DNA from: Acinetobacter guillouiae CIP 63.46
Lineage (GTDB): Bacteria; Pseudomonadota; Gammaproteobacteria; Pseudomonadales; Moraxellaceae
Direction of reading: 5' to 3'
Length of the DNA stretch: 64,000 nucleotides
Assembly: GCF_000368145.1 (NCBI RefSeq)
Contig: NZ_KB849283.1
Location: 310,001 to 374,000, forward strand
Each line of letters starts with the position of its first letter. The first letter of the stretch is position 1. Under the pieces are notes generated by a model. That model had not been told where the DNA came from. It made no database searches and saw only the letters and a list, made by a program, of their open reading frames with translations. Positions 1-8,346 of the stretch are shown here, one piece after another. The position numbers and the translations under genes are program-made.

Positions 1-196
1 AACGTGTACCTGTTAAGCCCTGTGGTTTGGGTGCAAGATCCTGTTCCGCATTAAAGACGTGTTCATCATTTGCAATGCCAGAATCAAGTTCTGCAGGTTG
101 GGATATAGAATGCTGATACGCTGTTGTTTCCTGTTCACCAAATTGCTGTTTGAGTTTTTGGTAATCTAACAATTTGGGAAATTTTGCTTGGCTCAT
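1..196 (-). CDS. Hypothetical protein, N-terminal part only
   Basis: The reading frame starts with ATG at 196 and runs off the left edge, so only about 65 N-terminal residues are visible. They are hydrophilic and rich in Gln, Glu and Lys, beginning MSQAKFPKLLDYQKLKQQ, with no signal peptide or membrane segment. I do not recognise the family and assign no function. About 200 bases without a gene separate it from the acyl-CoA synthetase, so it is probably transcribed separately. Confidence 0.5.
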   Translation of the reverse strand, partial: MSQAKFPKLLDYQKLKQQFGEQETTAYQHSISQPAELDSGIANDEHVFNAEQDLAPKPQGLTGTR

Positions 197-397
197 AGCT
201 ATTGATAACAATCTATTTATTTCAGAGATAAACGCTAGTTTAGCTTTAATTCACTTTTTTAACAGTGCAAATGCTATACGGATGAATTTTCCTTCTCCTA
301 AATATCAGAGGATATAAGGGAGTATAAAGGGGAAGATAAGCAGATATCAGGATTTAAATTTTTATTTAAAACACTTCATGTCGGAGCTTAATAACGT

Positions 398-1828
398 CTA
401 AACTGGTTTACCGATACTGTCCGTTTCTATTCGATCAATGATTCGAATTGATTTAGGACGAAGGTAGCGTGGCGTTTGGCCGCTAATCCATAATTGTAAT
501 TCTTCAATATTGAGTACCTGATTGAGAATAATGTCTACTGCCAAGCATTGTCCAAGATCAGCATCATCTATAGCATAAGCGCGTGCAAATTTGATTGCGC
601 TATGGGTATATAAAATATTTTCCAAATCAATCGGGTAAACATTTACTCCACCGCAAATTAACATATCATCAGAGCGACCTTTTAAATAATAATAACCTTC
701 AGCATCTTGTACGGCTAAATCACCGCACTGTAGCCATTGATTCGGTGTAATTGACCAAGCACATTTGCTCCATAAGATACCGATATTGCCATTTTCTAAA
801 GGCTGACCCGTAGAATCGACAATTTTAATTTGTACACCTTGAATAGCTTTTCCAATACTTTCAGGATTTCGTTTTAAATTAGCTGTTGTTGCCAAGAGGT
901 TAATTCCACTTTCAGAGCTGCCATAGAGATTGAACAGTTGTATCTGAGGATAGTGCTGTAGGGCGTGTTTGACTAAATTCGCACTTAAAGGCGCGCTACC
1001 TGTAATGATGTATTGTACTGAGCACAGAGGAGCGTTCAGTTCAATTAAACGGTATAAAATAGTGGGCACTAAGTTTAAACAATCAATTTGATGGTGTTTA
1101 ATCAGTTGCTTGGCAGATTGTGGATCAAAACGTTTTTGCAAAATCACAGTTTTATGAAAGCTTAGCGCCATCAAACTCGCAGTTAAACCTGCCGCATGGC
1201 AGAGTGGTGTCATCACAAAAATTTGCTTAATTTTAAAAAATTTTAGTTTCCTGAGCATGAGGTCTAACAAAGGTAAACTTTGTAGTGGTTTAGATTGCCT
1301 TGTCGCAACTTTAGGAATTCCTGTTGAACCAGAAGAACAGACACTTATTTTATTAAAATAAGTCGGTTTTATACGAAATTTCTGCTGAGTACTTGGTGGA
1401 GGAATAAGCGTAAAATTTTGGATATTGAGTTGAGTGAATGTATCTAAACCGCCAATAAGATGCAGTTGTTTCTGGTCAATTAAAGCTTGAAGTTTATGCT
1501 GTACGAGGCTGGGGTTAACGATAATGATATCTTTACCTAAACGGCTCAGTGCAAACAAGGCCGCCAAGCTATCTAGGTCTTGTTGCATCATTAAACCAAT
1601 CTGTTGCGGAAGTTGCTTTTGCTTATGTGTTTTTTGCCATTCACAAATAAGTTGGTCAGTTCTACATTTTAATTCTAAAAAGCTAATTTGACGATCATCA
1701 ATAATAAATGCTGTTTTATCTTTTTGAATACGTGTCTGTGAATCTAAAATACTGTATAAATTAATACCATGTTGAATAGTGCTATAGCATAAACTTATGC
1801 ACCATCTTAACCAAAAGATCCATTTCAT
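398..1828 (-). CDS. AMP-dependent acyl-CoA synthetase/ligase
   Basis: This 476-residue protein belongs to the ANL adenylating superfamily, which activates a carboxylic acid (often a fatty acid) with ATP and then forms a thioester with CoA. The P-loop-like motif CSSGSTGIPKVATR, the A5-type motif NLYGSSESG, the motif GDLAVQDAEGYYYLKGRSDD and the hinge/A8 region are all present. The A10 lysine sits in IGKPV at the very C-terminus, so the protein is short for the family but keeps its core residues. Its ATG lies one base after the stop codon of the upstream dehydrogenase, which suggests translational coupling in one operon. The substrate cannot be told; a fatty or aromatic acid is an inference. 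Confidence 0.85.
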   Translation of the reverse strand: MKWIFWLRWCISLCYSTIQHGINLYSILDSQTRIQKDKTAFIIDDRQISFLELKCRTDQLICEWQKTHKQKQLPQQIGLMMQQDLDSLAALFALSRLGKDIIIVNPSLVQHKLQALIDQKQLHLIGGLDTFTQLNIQNFTLIPPPSTQQKFRIKPTYFNKISVCSSGSTGIPKVATRQSKPLQSLPLLDLMLRKLKFFKIKQIFVMTPLCHAAGLTASLMALSFHKTVILQKRFDPQSAKQLIKHHQIDCLNLVPTILYRLIELNAPLCSVQYIITGSAPLSANLVKHALQHYPQIQLFNLYGSSESGINLLATTANLKRNPESIGKAIQGVQIKIVDSTGQPLENGNIGILWSKCAWSITPNQWLQCGDLAVQDAEGYYYLKGRSDDMLICGGVNVYPIDLENILYTHSAIKFARAYAIDDADLGQCLAVDIILNQVLNIEELQLWISGQTPRYLRPKSIRIIDRIETDSIGKPV

Positions 1829-1829
1829 C

Positions 1830-2677
1830 TTATAACTTTCGCTTGAGTAAATGTTTATAGAAATAATAAATCGGTGTGATCAACAATATTGAACCAATCT
1901 GTGCAAGCCCTAACCACCAAGGTTGCCATTGTCGTTTACGATAAATTAGGCATGTAAGAATCGCTTGAGCAGCGTCTTTTGCTTGCATCGCTGGCATTTG
2001 CTGATATTGTTTGGTGGGTAAAATCATTCGTGTACGAACTAAGGGCAAGTAGACTAAGCCTGCGTGTACTTCATGAACCGCCAATTCTGGTTGAATGGCA
2101 AGAATCCACTGTTGCATTGCGGTTTTCGAAGCTTGATAGGTTGACCAAAATGGCGGGGCAAATAGTTTGGCATTGATGGTTGAAACCACAATAATTTGTC
2201 CTTGCTTGTGTTTTAAATCAGCTAACAATAAACGGGTGAGTTGGGCAGGGTTGATATAGTTAATCGCAATGGTTCGATTGATATCCTGTGGGCGATACAA
2301 GCTATCCCAAACAGAGCGCTGAATTGATTTTCCTGCATTATGGACCAATACATCAATCTGAATATTGCGTGCTTTTAGGCTTTGAAAAATATCTTCTGCG
2401 GCATCGGATTGATATAAATCTGCGCAGATGATTTCAATATGGCATGAATAAGATTCTAATTCACTTTTGAGTTGTATAAGCTTATCTGTGCTACGTGCAA
2501 TCAGCACAAGCGTGCATTGTGTATTAGATAACAGCCTTGCACATGCTTCACCAATCCCAAAACTTGCCCCTGTAATTAAAATGGTTTTATTTTGAAAGTG
2601 TTGTTTGAGTTTATTTTTTTGAATTCGTGGAGCTCGAAAAAATAAAAATTCAGTGATTGTTCTGATTTTTTATACAT
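1830..2677 (-). pseudogene. Short-chain dehydrogenase/reductase with a +/-1 frameshift near the N-terminus
   Basis: The body is a classical SDR: the nucleotide-binding motif TGASFGIG, NAG in VLVHNAGKS, and the catalytic YQASK. The frame holding these has no ATG, GTG or TTG start before the Rossmann motif. Its only early start codon is a GTG at 2507, after the motif. An ATG at 2677 in another frame reads MYKKSEQSLNFYFF and joins the SDR frame (RAPRIQKNKL) if one base is added to the A6 run at 2637-2642. The restored protein would have about 282 residues. Either the gene is inactivated or the homopolymer was read one base short. A hydrophobic C-terminal stretch suggests membrane association. 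It lies directly upstream of the acyl-CoA synthetase. Confidence 0.75.
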
Positions 2678-2771
2678 AATAATGAAAGAATCTGATTCAT
2701 ACGGCTTTAGCTTAGTTATAACTGAAATTTATATTAAATCAAAACGACTGTTGTTTAATTTGGTTTTAAGC

Positions 2772-2797
2772 ATAAAAAAGCACCTCGAAAGGTGCTT
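2772..2797 (-). terminator. Rho-independent terminator of recA
   Basis: An 8-bp stem (AAGCACCT / AGGTGCTT, loop CGAA) at 2778-2797 is followed on the minus strand by a run of T, about 25 bases after the recA stop codon. Confidence 0.85.
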
Positions 2798-2823
2798 GAT
2801 ATACTTAAAAATAAAGTTTGAAT

Positions 2824-3867
2824 TTAAACATCTAAAAAGTCAGGCTCTTCTTCTTTCTCTTCTGCTGGTGCAGCATTGGCAGTAGTCAAAAGCTTTTCAC
2901 GAATCATACGATCAAGTTCTTGAGCCAATTGAGGGTTTTCCTCTAAATGTCGAATGACATTGTTTTTACCTTGACCGATTTTGTCGCCTTGATATGAGTA
3001 CCAAGCACCTGCTTTTTGTACAAGTTCTTGTCCAACTGCAAGATCAACCAATTCACCTAAGTGGTTTACACCTTTACCATACATAATTTGGAAAAGTGCT
3101 TCACGGAAAGGAGGCGCCATTTTGTTTTTAACAACTTTGACTTTGGTTTCAGAACCTACAATTTCATCGCCTTCTTTAACTTGTCCAATACGACGAATAT
3201 CTAAACGTACAGAAGCATAGAATTTCAACGCATTACCACCAGTTGTGGTTTCAGGGCTACCAAACATCACCCCAATTTTCATACGAATCTGGTTAATGAA
3301 GATAACCATACAGTTTGAACGTTTGGCATTACCTGTGATTTTACGTAAAGCTTGGCTCATCAAACGTGCTTGTAGACCCATGTGAGAGTCACCCATTTCG
3401 CCTTCAATTTCGGCTTTAGGGGTTAACGCTGCTACAGAATCGACAACGATCATATCGACTGCACCTGAACGAACCAACATATCTGCGATTTCAAGTGCTT
3501 GCTCACCATTATCTGGCTGTGAAACTAAAAGGTTGTCTATATCTACCCCAAGTTTACGTGCATATTGTGGATCTAAAGCATGTTCCGCATCAATAAAGGC
3601 ACATGTTCCACCTGCTTTTTGGCATTGCGCAATGGCTTGTAGCGTCATTGTCGTTTTACCAGAAGATTCAGGACCGTAAATTTCAACGATACGACCTTTT
3701 GGTAAGCCCCCAATACCCAATGCAATATCAAGTGTTAAAGAGCCTGTAGAAACCGCTTCAACCGCTTGAACAGTGTTATCACCTAAGCGCATCACTGTGT
3801 TTTTACCAAATTGTTTCTCAATTTGGCTCAGTGCCGCATTCAGTGCCTTGCTTTTGTTATCATCCAT
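2824..3867 (-). CDS. recA: Recombinase A
   Basis: RecA (347 residues) forms filaments on single-stranded DNA, catalyses strand exchange and promotes self-cleavage of SOS repressors and UmuD-type proteins. The Walker A motif GPESSGKTT, the segment [19 protein letters not shown], and the L2 region around [17 protein letters not shown] are intact, and the acidic C-terminal tail [12 protein letters not shown] is typical. Length is normal. GAGG lies about 8 bases before the ATG. It has its own terminator, and a hairpin upstream separates it from hslR. No classical E. coli LexA box is visible upstream, as expected for Acinetobacter. Confidence 0.98.
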   Translation of the reverse strand: MDDNKSKALNAALSQIEKQFGKNTVMRLGDNTVQAVEAVSTGSLTLDIALGIGGLPKGRIVEIYGPESSGKTTMTLQAIAQCQKAGGTCAFIDAEHALDPQYARKLGVDIDNLLVSQPDNGEQALEIADMLVRSGAVDMIVVDSVAALTPKAEIEGEMGDSHMGLQARLMSQALRKITGNAKRSNCMVIFINQIRMKIGVMFGSPETTTGGNALKFYASVRLDIRRIGQVKEGDEIVGSETKVKVVKNKMAPPFREALFQIMYGKGVNHLGELVDLAVGQELVQKAGAWYSYQGDKIGQGKNNVIRHLEENPQLAQELDRMIREKLLTTANAAPAEEKEEEPDFLDV

Positions 3868-3990
3868 CTCATAAACCTCAAACGATGTAATATCACTAAT
3901 ATCTTAAGTGGATGTCATTAAATTTGATCTTTCGTCCACGGCAGTAATAGTGACAGAAAATAAAAAATGGTTCTATATTAAAAAACATTA

Positions 3991-4011
3991 GTACGACATA
4001 AGATGTCGTAC
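3991..4011 (-). terminator. Hairpin terminator downstream of hslR
   Basis: Perfect 9-bp stem GTACGACAT / ATGTCGTAC with loop AAG. On the minus strand it is followed by TAATG and six T. It lies 16 bases after the hslR stop codon and before recA. Confidence 0.65.
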
Positions 4012-4026
4012 CCAACCTAAACGAAT

Positions 4027-4473
4027 TCAGTCATCATCATAGGACCAAGATTGGTCAAATTGTTGATCATTTTCTTGTTTAAATTTGCTAATTTGTCGTC
4101 GATCTTTTTTACTTGGTCGATGATCAGGGCGCGCTAGATTATGCAATTTTCTTTGGGATGAAATCAACTCTCTACGTGCCACACTCACCTCAGTTTCTTC
4201 ATAAAGTTGTTGGGCAATCGGTGCGCCGCCACGAACAACGGAGAGTGCTTTAATCACTACCGTTTTACGATCAAAACCTTGTTGTATGGTGAGCTCCATT
4301 CCAACACGAATCTCTTTTGAGACTTTAACACGTTCATTATTATGATGAACTTTACCACCCTCGATTGCATCTTTGGCAATAGAGCGTGTTTTAAAAAAAC
4401 GTGCAGCCCAAAGCCATTTGTCTACACGCATTGTTTCAAGTTGTTGTTTCTCAGGCTGTTTTGACATCGACAT
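4027..4473 (-). CDS. hslR: Heat-shock protein 15, S4-domain RNA-binding protein
   Basis: Hsp15 binds stalled 50S subunits carrying nascent-chain tRNA and helps recycle them. The 148-residue protein opens its S4 domain with MRVDKWLWAARFFKTRS and continues through GKVHHNNERVKVS, the classic Hsp15 pattern, ending in a basic/acidic tail. It overlaps the end of the upstream YrfG-type gene by 23 bases. The same yrfG-hslR order occurs in E. coli, which supports both assignments. Confidence 0.93.
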   Translation of the reverse strand: MSMSKQPEKQQLETMRVDKWLWAARFFKTRSIAKDAIEGGKVHHNNERVKVSKEIRVGMELTIQQGFDRKTVVIKALSVVRGGAPIAQQLYEETEVSVARRELISSQRKLHNLARPDHRPSKKDRRQISKFKQENDQQFDQSWSYDDD

Positions 4474-5170
4474 CCTTATGTTCTAAATCTGTTGACTGTA
4501 AATTTGCTAACGCTACGTTTTTCAGTAAAGGTAAAAGCTCAGTTAAATGATTGATTGCAGGGTATTCCAATTCTAATTGATGACGCGCAGCACGACCACT
4601 GGAAGGTTGAGTAATCGTGATTAAGTGTGCTATACCAAACTTTTCAGCACCTTTTAATACTGGGATGGTGTCATCCACAAAACATGCATTTTGTGGGTCA
4701 AATGGATGCTTTTGCTGCAGGATTTGCCAAAACTCAATAAACTCTTTGGAATAGCCAATTTCTTCACTACTGATCATTACTTCAAAATAAGGGCTGAGAT
4801 CAACATTTTCAAGTTTAAGTTTTAAGCCAGCACAATCTGCATTGGTCAGTAACCAACAACGATAACCTTGTACTTTTAATTGTTTTAATAATTCAAAACA
4901 GCCAGTTCTTGGGGTGATTTTATCTTTAAAATCATATTGTAATTGTAGGACATCAACCCCAACTTTTTCAGACCAATATTTTGAAGAATACCAGCAGAGG
5001 GTATGATTATGTTGTTGATAAAATGCATTTAGAATGTTTTGACTGTGCTCTAAACTACATTGATGGGTTTCTGCATGCCGTTCAGGGAGTTTTGTGTTCC
5101 AGATCAGATCATCAAAAGCTAAATCAAGGAGTGTGCCGTCCATGTCAAAAAAGATGATCGGTTTTTGCAT
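4451..5170 (-). CDS. yrfG: HAD-superfamily nucleotidase, YrfG-like
   Basis: This is a 239-residue HAD phosphatase with motif I FFDMDGTLLDL (nucleophile and general acid Asp), motif II LLTNAD and motif IV CFVDDTIPVL. The E. coli homologue YrfG hydrolyses GMP and IMP, and conserved neighbourhood with hslR supports the same role here. The stop codon lies inside hslR, so the two are translationally coupled. Substrate specificity is inferred from family and context. Confidence 0.85.
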   Translation of the reverse strand: MQKPIIFFDMDGTLLDLAFDDLIWNTKLPERHAETHQCSLEHSQNILNAFYQQHNHTLCWYSSKYWSEKVGVDVLQLQYDFKDKITPRTGCFELLKQLKVQGYRCWLLTNADCAGLKLKLENVDLSPYFEVMISSEEIGYSKEFIEFWQILQQKHPFDPQNACFVDDTIPVLKGAEKFGIAHLITITQPSSGRAARHQLELEYPAINHLTELLPLLKNVALANLQSTDLEHKDVDVKTA

Positions 5171-5404
5171 TCAAGGAACTCCAAAGTTTTTTAAAGTTTA
5201 ACAAAGACTCTATGAACGTGTAAATTTTAATAAAATAAATGTGAGATGATGAGCACGGAAACTCATCATTTGCGGATTTCTTTTACTTATCACTAATCGC
5301 TTAGCTATGCTCTCAAAATTTGATCCAACTACATATATTACAATTTAAAGCGCTAGATCTAAATGCTATAACATTTAGATCCAAACGATATAAATGAGAC
5401 TTTA
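5171..5404. other. Intergenic region upstream of yrfG
   Basis: No convincing gene. A short imperfect hairpin (GATGAG / CTCATC) lies near 5245-5270 without a T-run. The region should hold the minus-strand promoter for yrfG-hslR. Confidence 0.4.
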
Positions 5405-5557
5405 ATGAACGTATTAGATACGATAAATTCTGAATTACATCAAGCAGCGATGCTATTAGATAATATTTCAGGAAAAATCCAAGAAGCACCAGAATTGGAA
5501 AATAGGGAAAATATTTTGCTTATCGGCAAAGCGCTCAGTCATATTTTTGAACTGTAA
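5405..5557 (+). CDS. Small hypothetical protein, possibly cut short by an in-frame stop
   Basis: A 50-residue hydrophilic, helix-prone frame (MNVLDTINSELHQAAMLL...) starts at ATG 5405. After ...SHIFEL comes TAA at 5555-5557, but the same frame then stays open for 14 more codons (KNIYEHRPDLKNIH) to a second TAA at 5600-5602. The amphipathic pattern runs smoothly across the stop, as if a Gln codon CAA had become TAA in a protein of about 65 residues. The RBS is weak. Function unknown; the gene could be a decayed remnant. Confidence 0.4.
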   Translation: MNVLDTINSELHQAAMLLDNISGKIQEAPELENRENILLIGKALSHIFEL

Positions 5558-5921
5558 AAAAATATATATGAACATAGACCCGATTTAAAAAATATTCATT
5601 AACAAAACAACGATTAAAATTCAAAGCATCTGAAGCCTGAATGTTAAAGTTGTGAGGAGTTATATAAATACAATTAATGAAAATAATATGTTATTGGTTA
5701 ATTCATCCATATTAAAATGGATTTCATTGGATAAAATTTTAAATAGGTTGAATAGACTTGGACTAATCTAAATCAAATGAAAATTTAGAAGTCTATATCG
5801 TGTTCAAAAAGCATATCTAATCTCAGGATATTTATTAGTTAAAAGCTATTGTTTTCATGCACTCAACATAAAAAAATGGTAGGCTTGTGGACAAAAATCA
5901 GACATCCTACAGGTCGGATCA
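5558..5921. other. AT-rich intergenic stretch before cysQ
   Basis: Apart from the read-through tail of the preceding small frame, I see no gene, repeat or clear terminator here. The cysQ promoter should lie near its right end. Confidence 0.4.
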
Positions 5922-6773
5922 ATGTTTATTACCACTCAAGCACCACAAGATGAACAAATTTTAAAATTAGTTCCAGTTTTGGCATCTGCAAGTCAGATCT
6001 TGCTCGAGGAATACCAAAATTATTGTGCTGGAAATGCGTTTAATATTGATAAAAAGGATGATCAGTCACCTGTTACCCAAGCTGACTTAAAAGTGAATGC
6101 CTATTTAATAGAACAACTGGCGAAAATCACCCCTGAAATTCCAGTGCTATCAGAAGAGAGCGATTATTCTCAACGACATACATGGAATATCTGTTGGATG
6201 CTGGATCCTTTGGATGGAACTAAAGAATTTATTCATGAACGTGATGAATTTACGATTAATTTAAGTCTAATTCACAACCACCAAACCATATTTTCAATCA
6301 TTGCTGTACCGACAGAGCAAGTGATGTATTTGGGATATTTAACAGAATTACCTTATAAATATTGCTTTATTCATCGTACTTGGGAACGTTATTGCAAGTT
6401 TAAAGCTGTAGAGGAAGATGCAATTCAAATTGGACTAAGCCATAGCAGTAAAAATCCAAAGTATCAGCAATATATTGATTATATTGAGCAAGAATCGCCT
6501 GTCATTAGACGCGAGGCGGGCAGTGCCTATAAGTTTTGTATGATGCTTGAAGGCGAAATTGATATTTATCCAAGATTTCATCCTACCTCTGAGTGGGATA
6601 CCAGTGCAGGACAAGGATTATTGGAAAGTATTGGTGGCGGATTACTGAGTTTAGCTGCGGTACCATTTACCTATAATCAACGTGATACGGTGTTAAATGA
6701 TGGGTTTATCGCATTTCGGAATGTCGAAAATAAAGAAATTGCTTTAGAAGCATTAAGCAATGTGAGCTTTTAA
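5922..6773 (+). CDS. cysQ: 3'(2'),5'-bisphosphate nucleotidase CysQ
   Basis: CysQ removes the 3'-phosphate from adenosine 3',5'-bisphosphate, a by-product of sulfate assimilation, and so relieves its toxicity. The 283-residue sequence has the inositol-monophosphatase-fold metal site LDPLDGTKEFI, the upstream acidic residues SEESDYS, and the downstream site SEWDTSAGQGLLESIGG. Those Asp and Glu residues bind Mg2+. It is slightly longer than E. coli CysQ because of an insertion near residues 140-160. The gene appears to be monocistronic. Confidence 0.92.
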   Translation: MFITTQAPQDEQILKLVPVLASASQILLEEYQNYCAGNAFNIDKKDDQSPVTQADLKVNAYLIEQLAKITPEIPVLSEESDYSQRHTWNICWMLDPLDGTKEFIHERDEFTINLSLIHNHQTIFSIIAVPTEQVMYLGYLTELPYKYCFIHRTWERYCKFKAVEEDAIQIGLSHSSKNPKYQQYIDYIEQESPVIRREAGSAYKFCMMLEGEIDIYPRFHPTSEWDTSAGQGLLESIGGGLLSLAAVPFTYNQRDTVLNDGFIAFRNVENKEIALEALSNVSF

Positions 6774-6820
6774 TCTGATATAGATATGCATTTTATAGAT
6801 AATTTAACACTTTGATATTA

Positions 6821-7086
6821 GGGTCTGTTGACAATTCGTCTATGTTTGCGACTACGTGTGTTTTTTAGGCGATACTAGGAGCGAATTATGAAATTTAGTC
6901 ATTCTAAATGAGTAGTTCGTAACGACGTAGCGGCAAAAAACACGCTAGTCCCGAAGGGTTGTGGCTAAAATTATCTCAGCCTACGTTATGAAACTCGAAA
7001 ATAGTCTCGCTATTCTCTTCGTTTCATGCCTTGCCTGCTCAATTTTAACCTACAACGCAAGCCATTTATGAAATGTTAACAGACCC
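6821..7086. mobile_element. MITE-like element, copy 1 (266 bp)
   Basis: The element starts GGGTCTGTTGACA and ends with the inverted form TGTTAACAGACCC. A TA dinucleotide flanks each end (6819-6820 and 7087-7088), consistent with a TA target duplication. There is no plausible transposase frame. A near-identical copy lies at 32571-32879. TA duplications with GGG-starting ends occur in IS5/IS427-type and IS630-type families, so a non-autonomous derivative of one of these is the likely origin; which one is open. Confidence 0.75.
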
Positions 7087-7149
7087 TAGATTGAGCGCTT
7101 GGCTGCATATGTTATAGTAAGCTTGTATAAAAATGAGTTTTAAGTTGAT

Positions 7150-7878
7150 ATGGCCTTAGATTTATTGCCGAACAGTATGCTAAAAGCAATAGATTTATTG
7201 CCCGATGCGAAAACACCTGTAACCTTATTCACGCGTCATTCAATTCGTGAGGTTGTGAATGGGCAGGGGCTGGCAGGTTATGATCTGCAATTAACTTCCC
7301 AAGGTCGTGATTTAGCGCAAGCTTGGGGTTGTTATTTGATTGAAAATACAGACCGTGTGATCCAGCACTGTATTTCAAGCCCCATTCAGCGTTGTGTAGA
7401 TACCGCGGCTTTGATGATTCAAGGTGCTGACGGAATTTCTCCTTATCCGAATACCCATCATATTGAAATTGTAGAAAAGGGTTTATTGGTTGAGCCGGGA
7501 AGCTTTGTGCTGGATATTAAACAAGCCGCTCCCTATTTTAGAGCACAAGGTGCTTTAGGCTTTATCAACAGTTTCGTAAATAATGCCTTACCTGGCATGA
7601 AACATCCGATTACGGGTGTGGTTGATGTACTTGAATTAATCTATGAAACACATCCTACGCTAAACAATGGCATTAGCTTGGCTGTGAGCCACGATACGAT
7701 TCTTGCCGCGATTATTGCGGTGATTTCAAAACGTACCGAAATCAGTCAAAGTGATTGGCCTGAGATGATGGAAGGTCTATTTGTTTGGTTTGAAGGTGAG
7801 CGTTTTGCAGATAGTCATTTGAAATGGATTTGGCGAGGCGAACGTGGTGAATTGTCGATACGTGAGTTTCAGCAATAG
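7150..7878 (+). CDS. Histidine phosphatase superfamily protein
   Basis: The 242-residue protein carries the phosphohistidine motif as RHSIRE near residue 30, the second Arg in SSPIQRCVDTA, and the C-terminal catalytic His in AVSHDTILAAI. This pattern fits the histidine acid phosphatase/phosphoglycerate mutase superfamily. No signal peptide is visible, so it is probably cytoplasmic. Its substrate cannot be predicted. The MITE-like element ends about 60 bases before the start codon. Confidence 0.8.
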   Translation: MALDLLPNSMLKAIDLLPDAKTPVTLFTRHSIREVVNGQGLAGYDLQLTSQGRDLAQAWGCYLIENTDRVIQHCISSPIQRCVDTAALMIQGADGISPYPNTHHIEIVEKGLLVEPGSFVLDIKQAAPYFRAQGALGFINSFVNNALPGMKHPITGVVDVLELIYETHPTLNNGISLAVSHDTILAAIIAVISKRTEISQSDWPEMMEGLFVWFEGERFADSHLKWIWRGERGELSIREFQQ

Positions 7879-8346
7879 ATCCATTTTAAATCCAAAAATA
7901 ATTATGTTGAGTAAATCATATTGATATTGAAAATTTCTTCTCCCTTTGTGTAGGCGATGCCTCATCTTGCGCTACTAAATCTGTATCCCCGCATACCCAC
8001 ACACAATGGGCGACATCCATGTCGACACGCGATAGCAACACGCTGTATGGTTAAACTCAATTTATTCGAGTAATGAAAAACTCCCTCCTTAAAAAAAGGT
8101 GAGAAGTATTAACTTCGCAAGGGGGAGGATTTAAAACCCCGGTGCCGATAAATAACAACCTAAAACTCAATGAATCCATAAAAGTAAAATTTATGGCAAT
8201 ACATCATTTTTATATTTTTTTAAATAAAAATCACATGATTACAAACAATATGATATATTTAAATAGTTGAAATATATAATTATTTTAATTTAATCTCAGA
8301 AACCAAGGATAGAGATAAGTCGTTATAAATATGGGGAAGATATGTG
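7879..8346. repeat. Gene-free region with repeat-derived DNA
   Basis: The left part (about 7903-7945, ATCATATTGATATTGAAAAT then TTCTCCCTTTG) matches the left half of the interspersed repeat also seen at 14350-14389 and 45680-45720. Further right are a GC-richer stretch (7970-8045) with GACATCCATGTC-type short palindromes, and CCTCC...GGAGG arms near 8083-8130. No gene is seen. The right end, very AT-rich, should hold the promoter of the metalloprotease gene. Confidence 0.5.

Noticed and set aside
2682..2885. Plus-strand frame across the recA terminator
   Set aside because: It runs through the terminator hairpin and into recA in antisense, and has no RBS or recognisable product.
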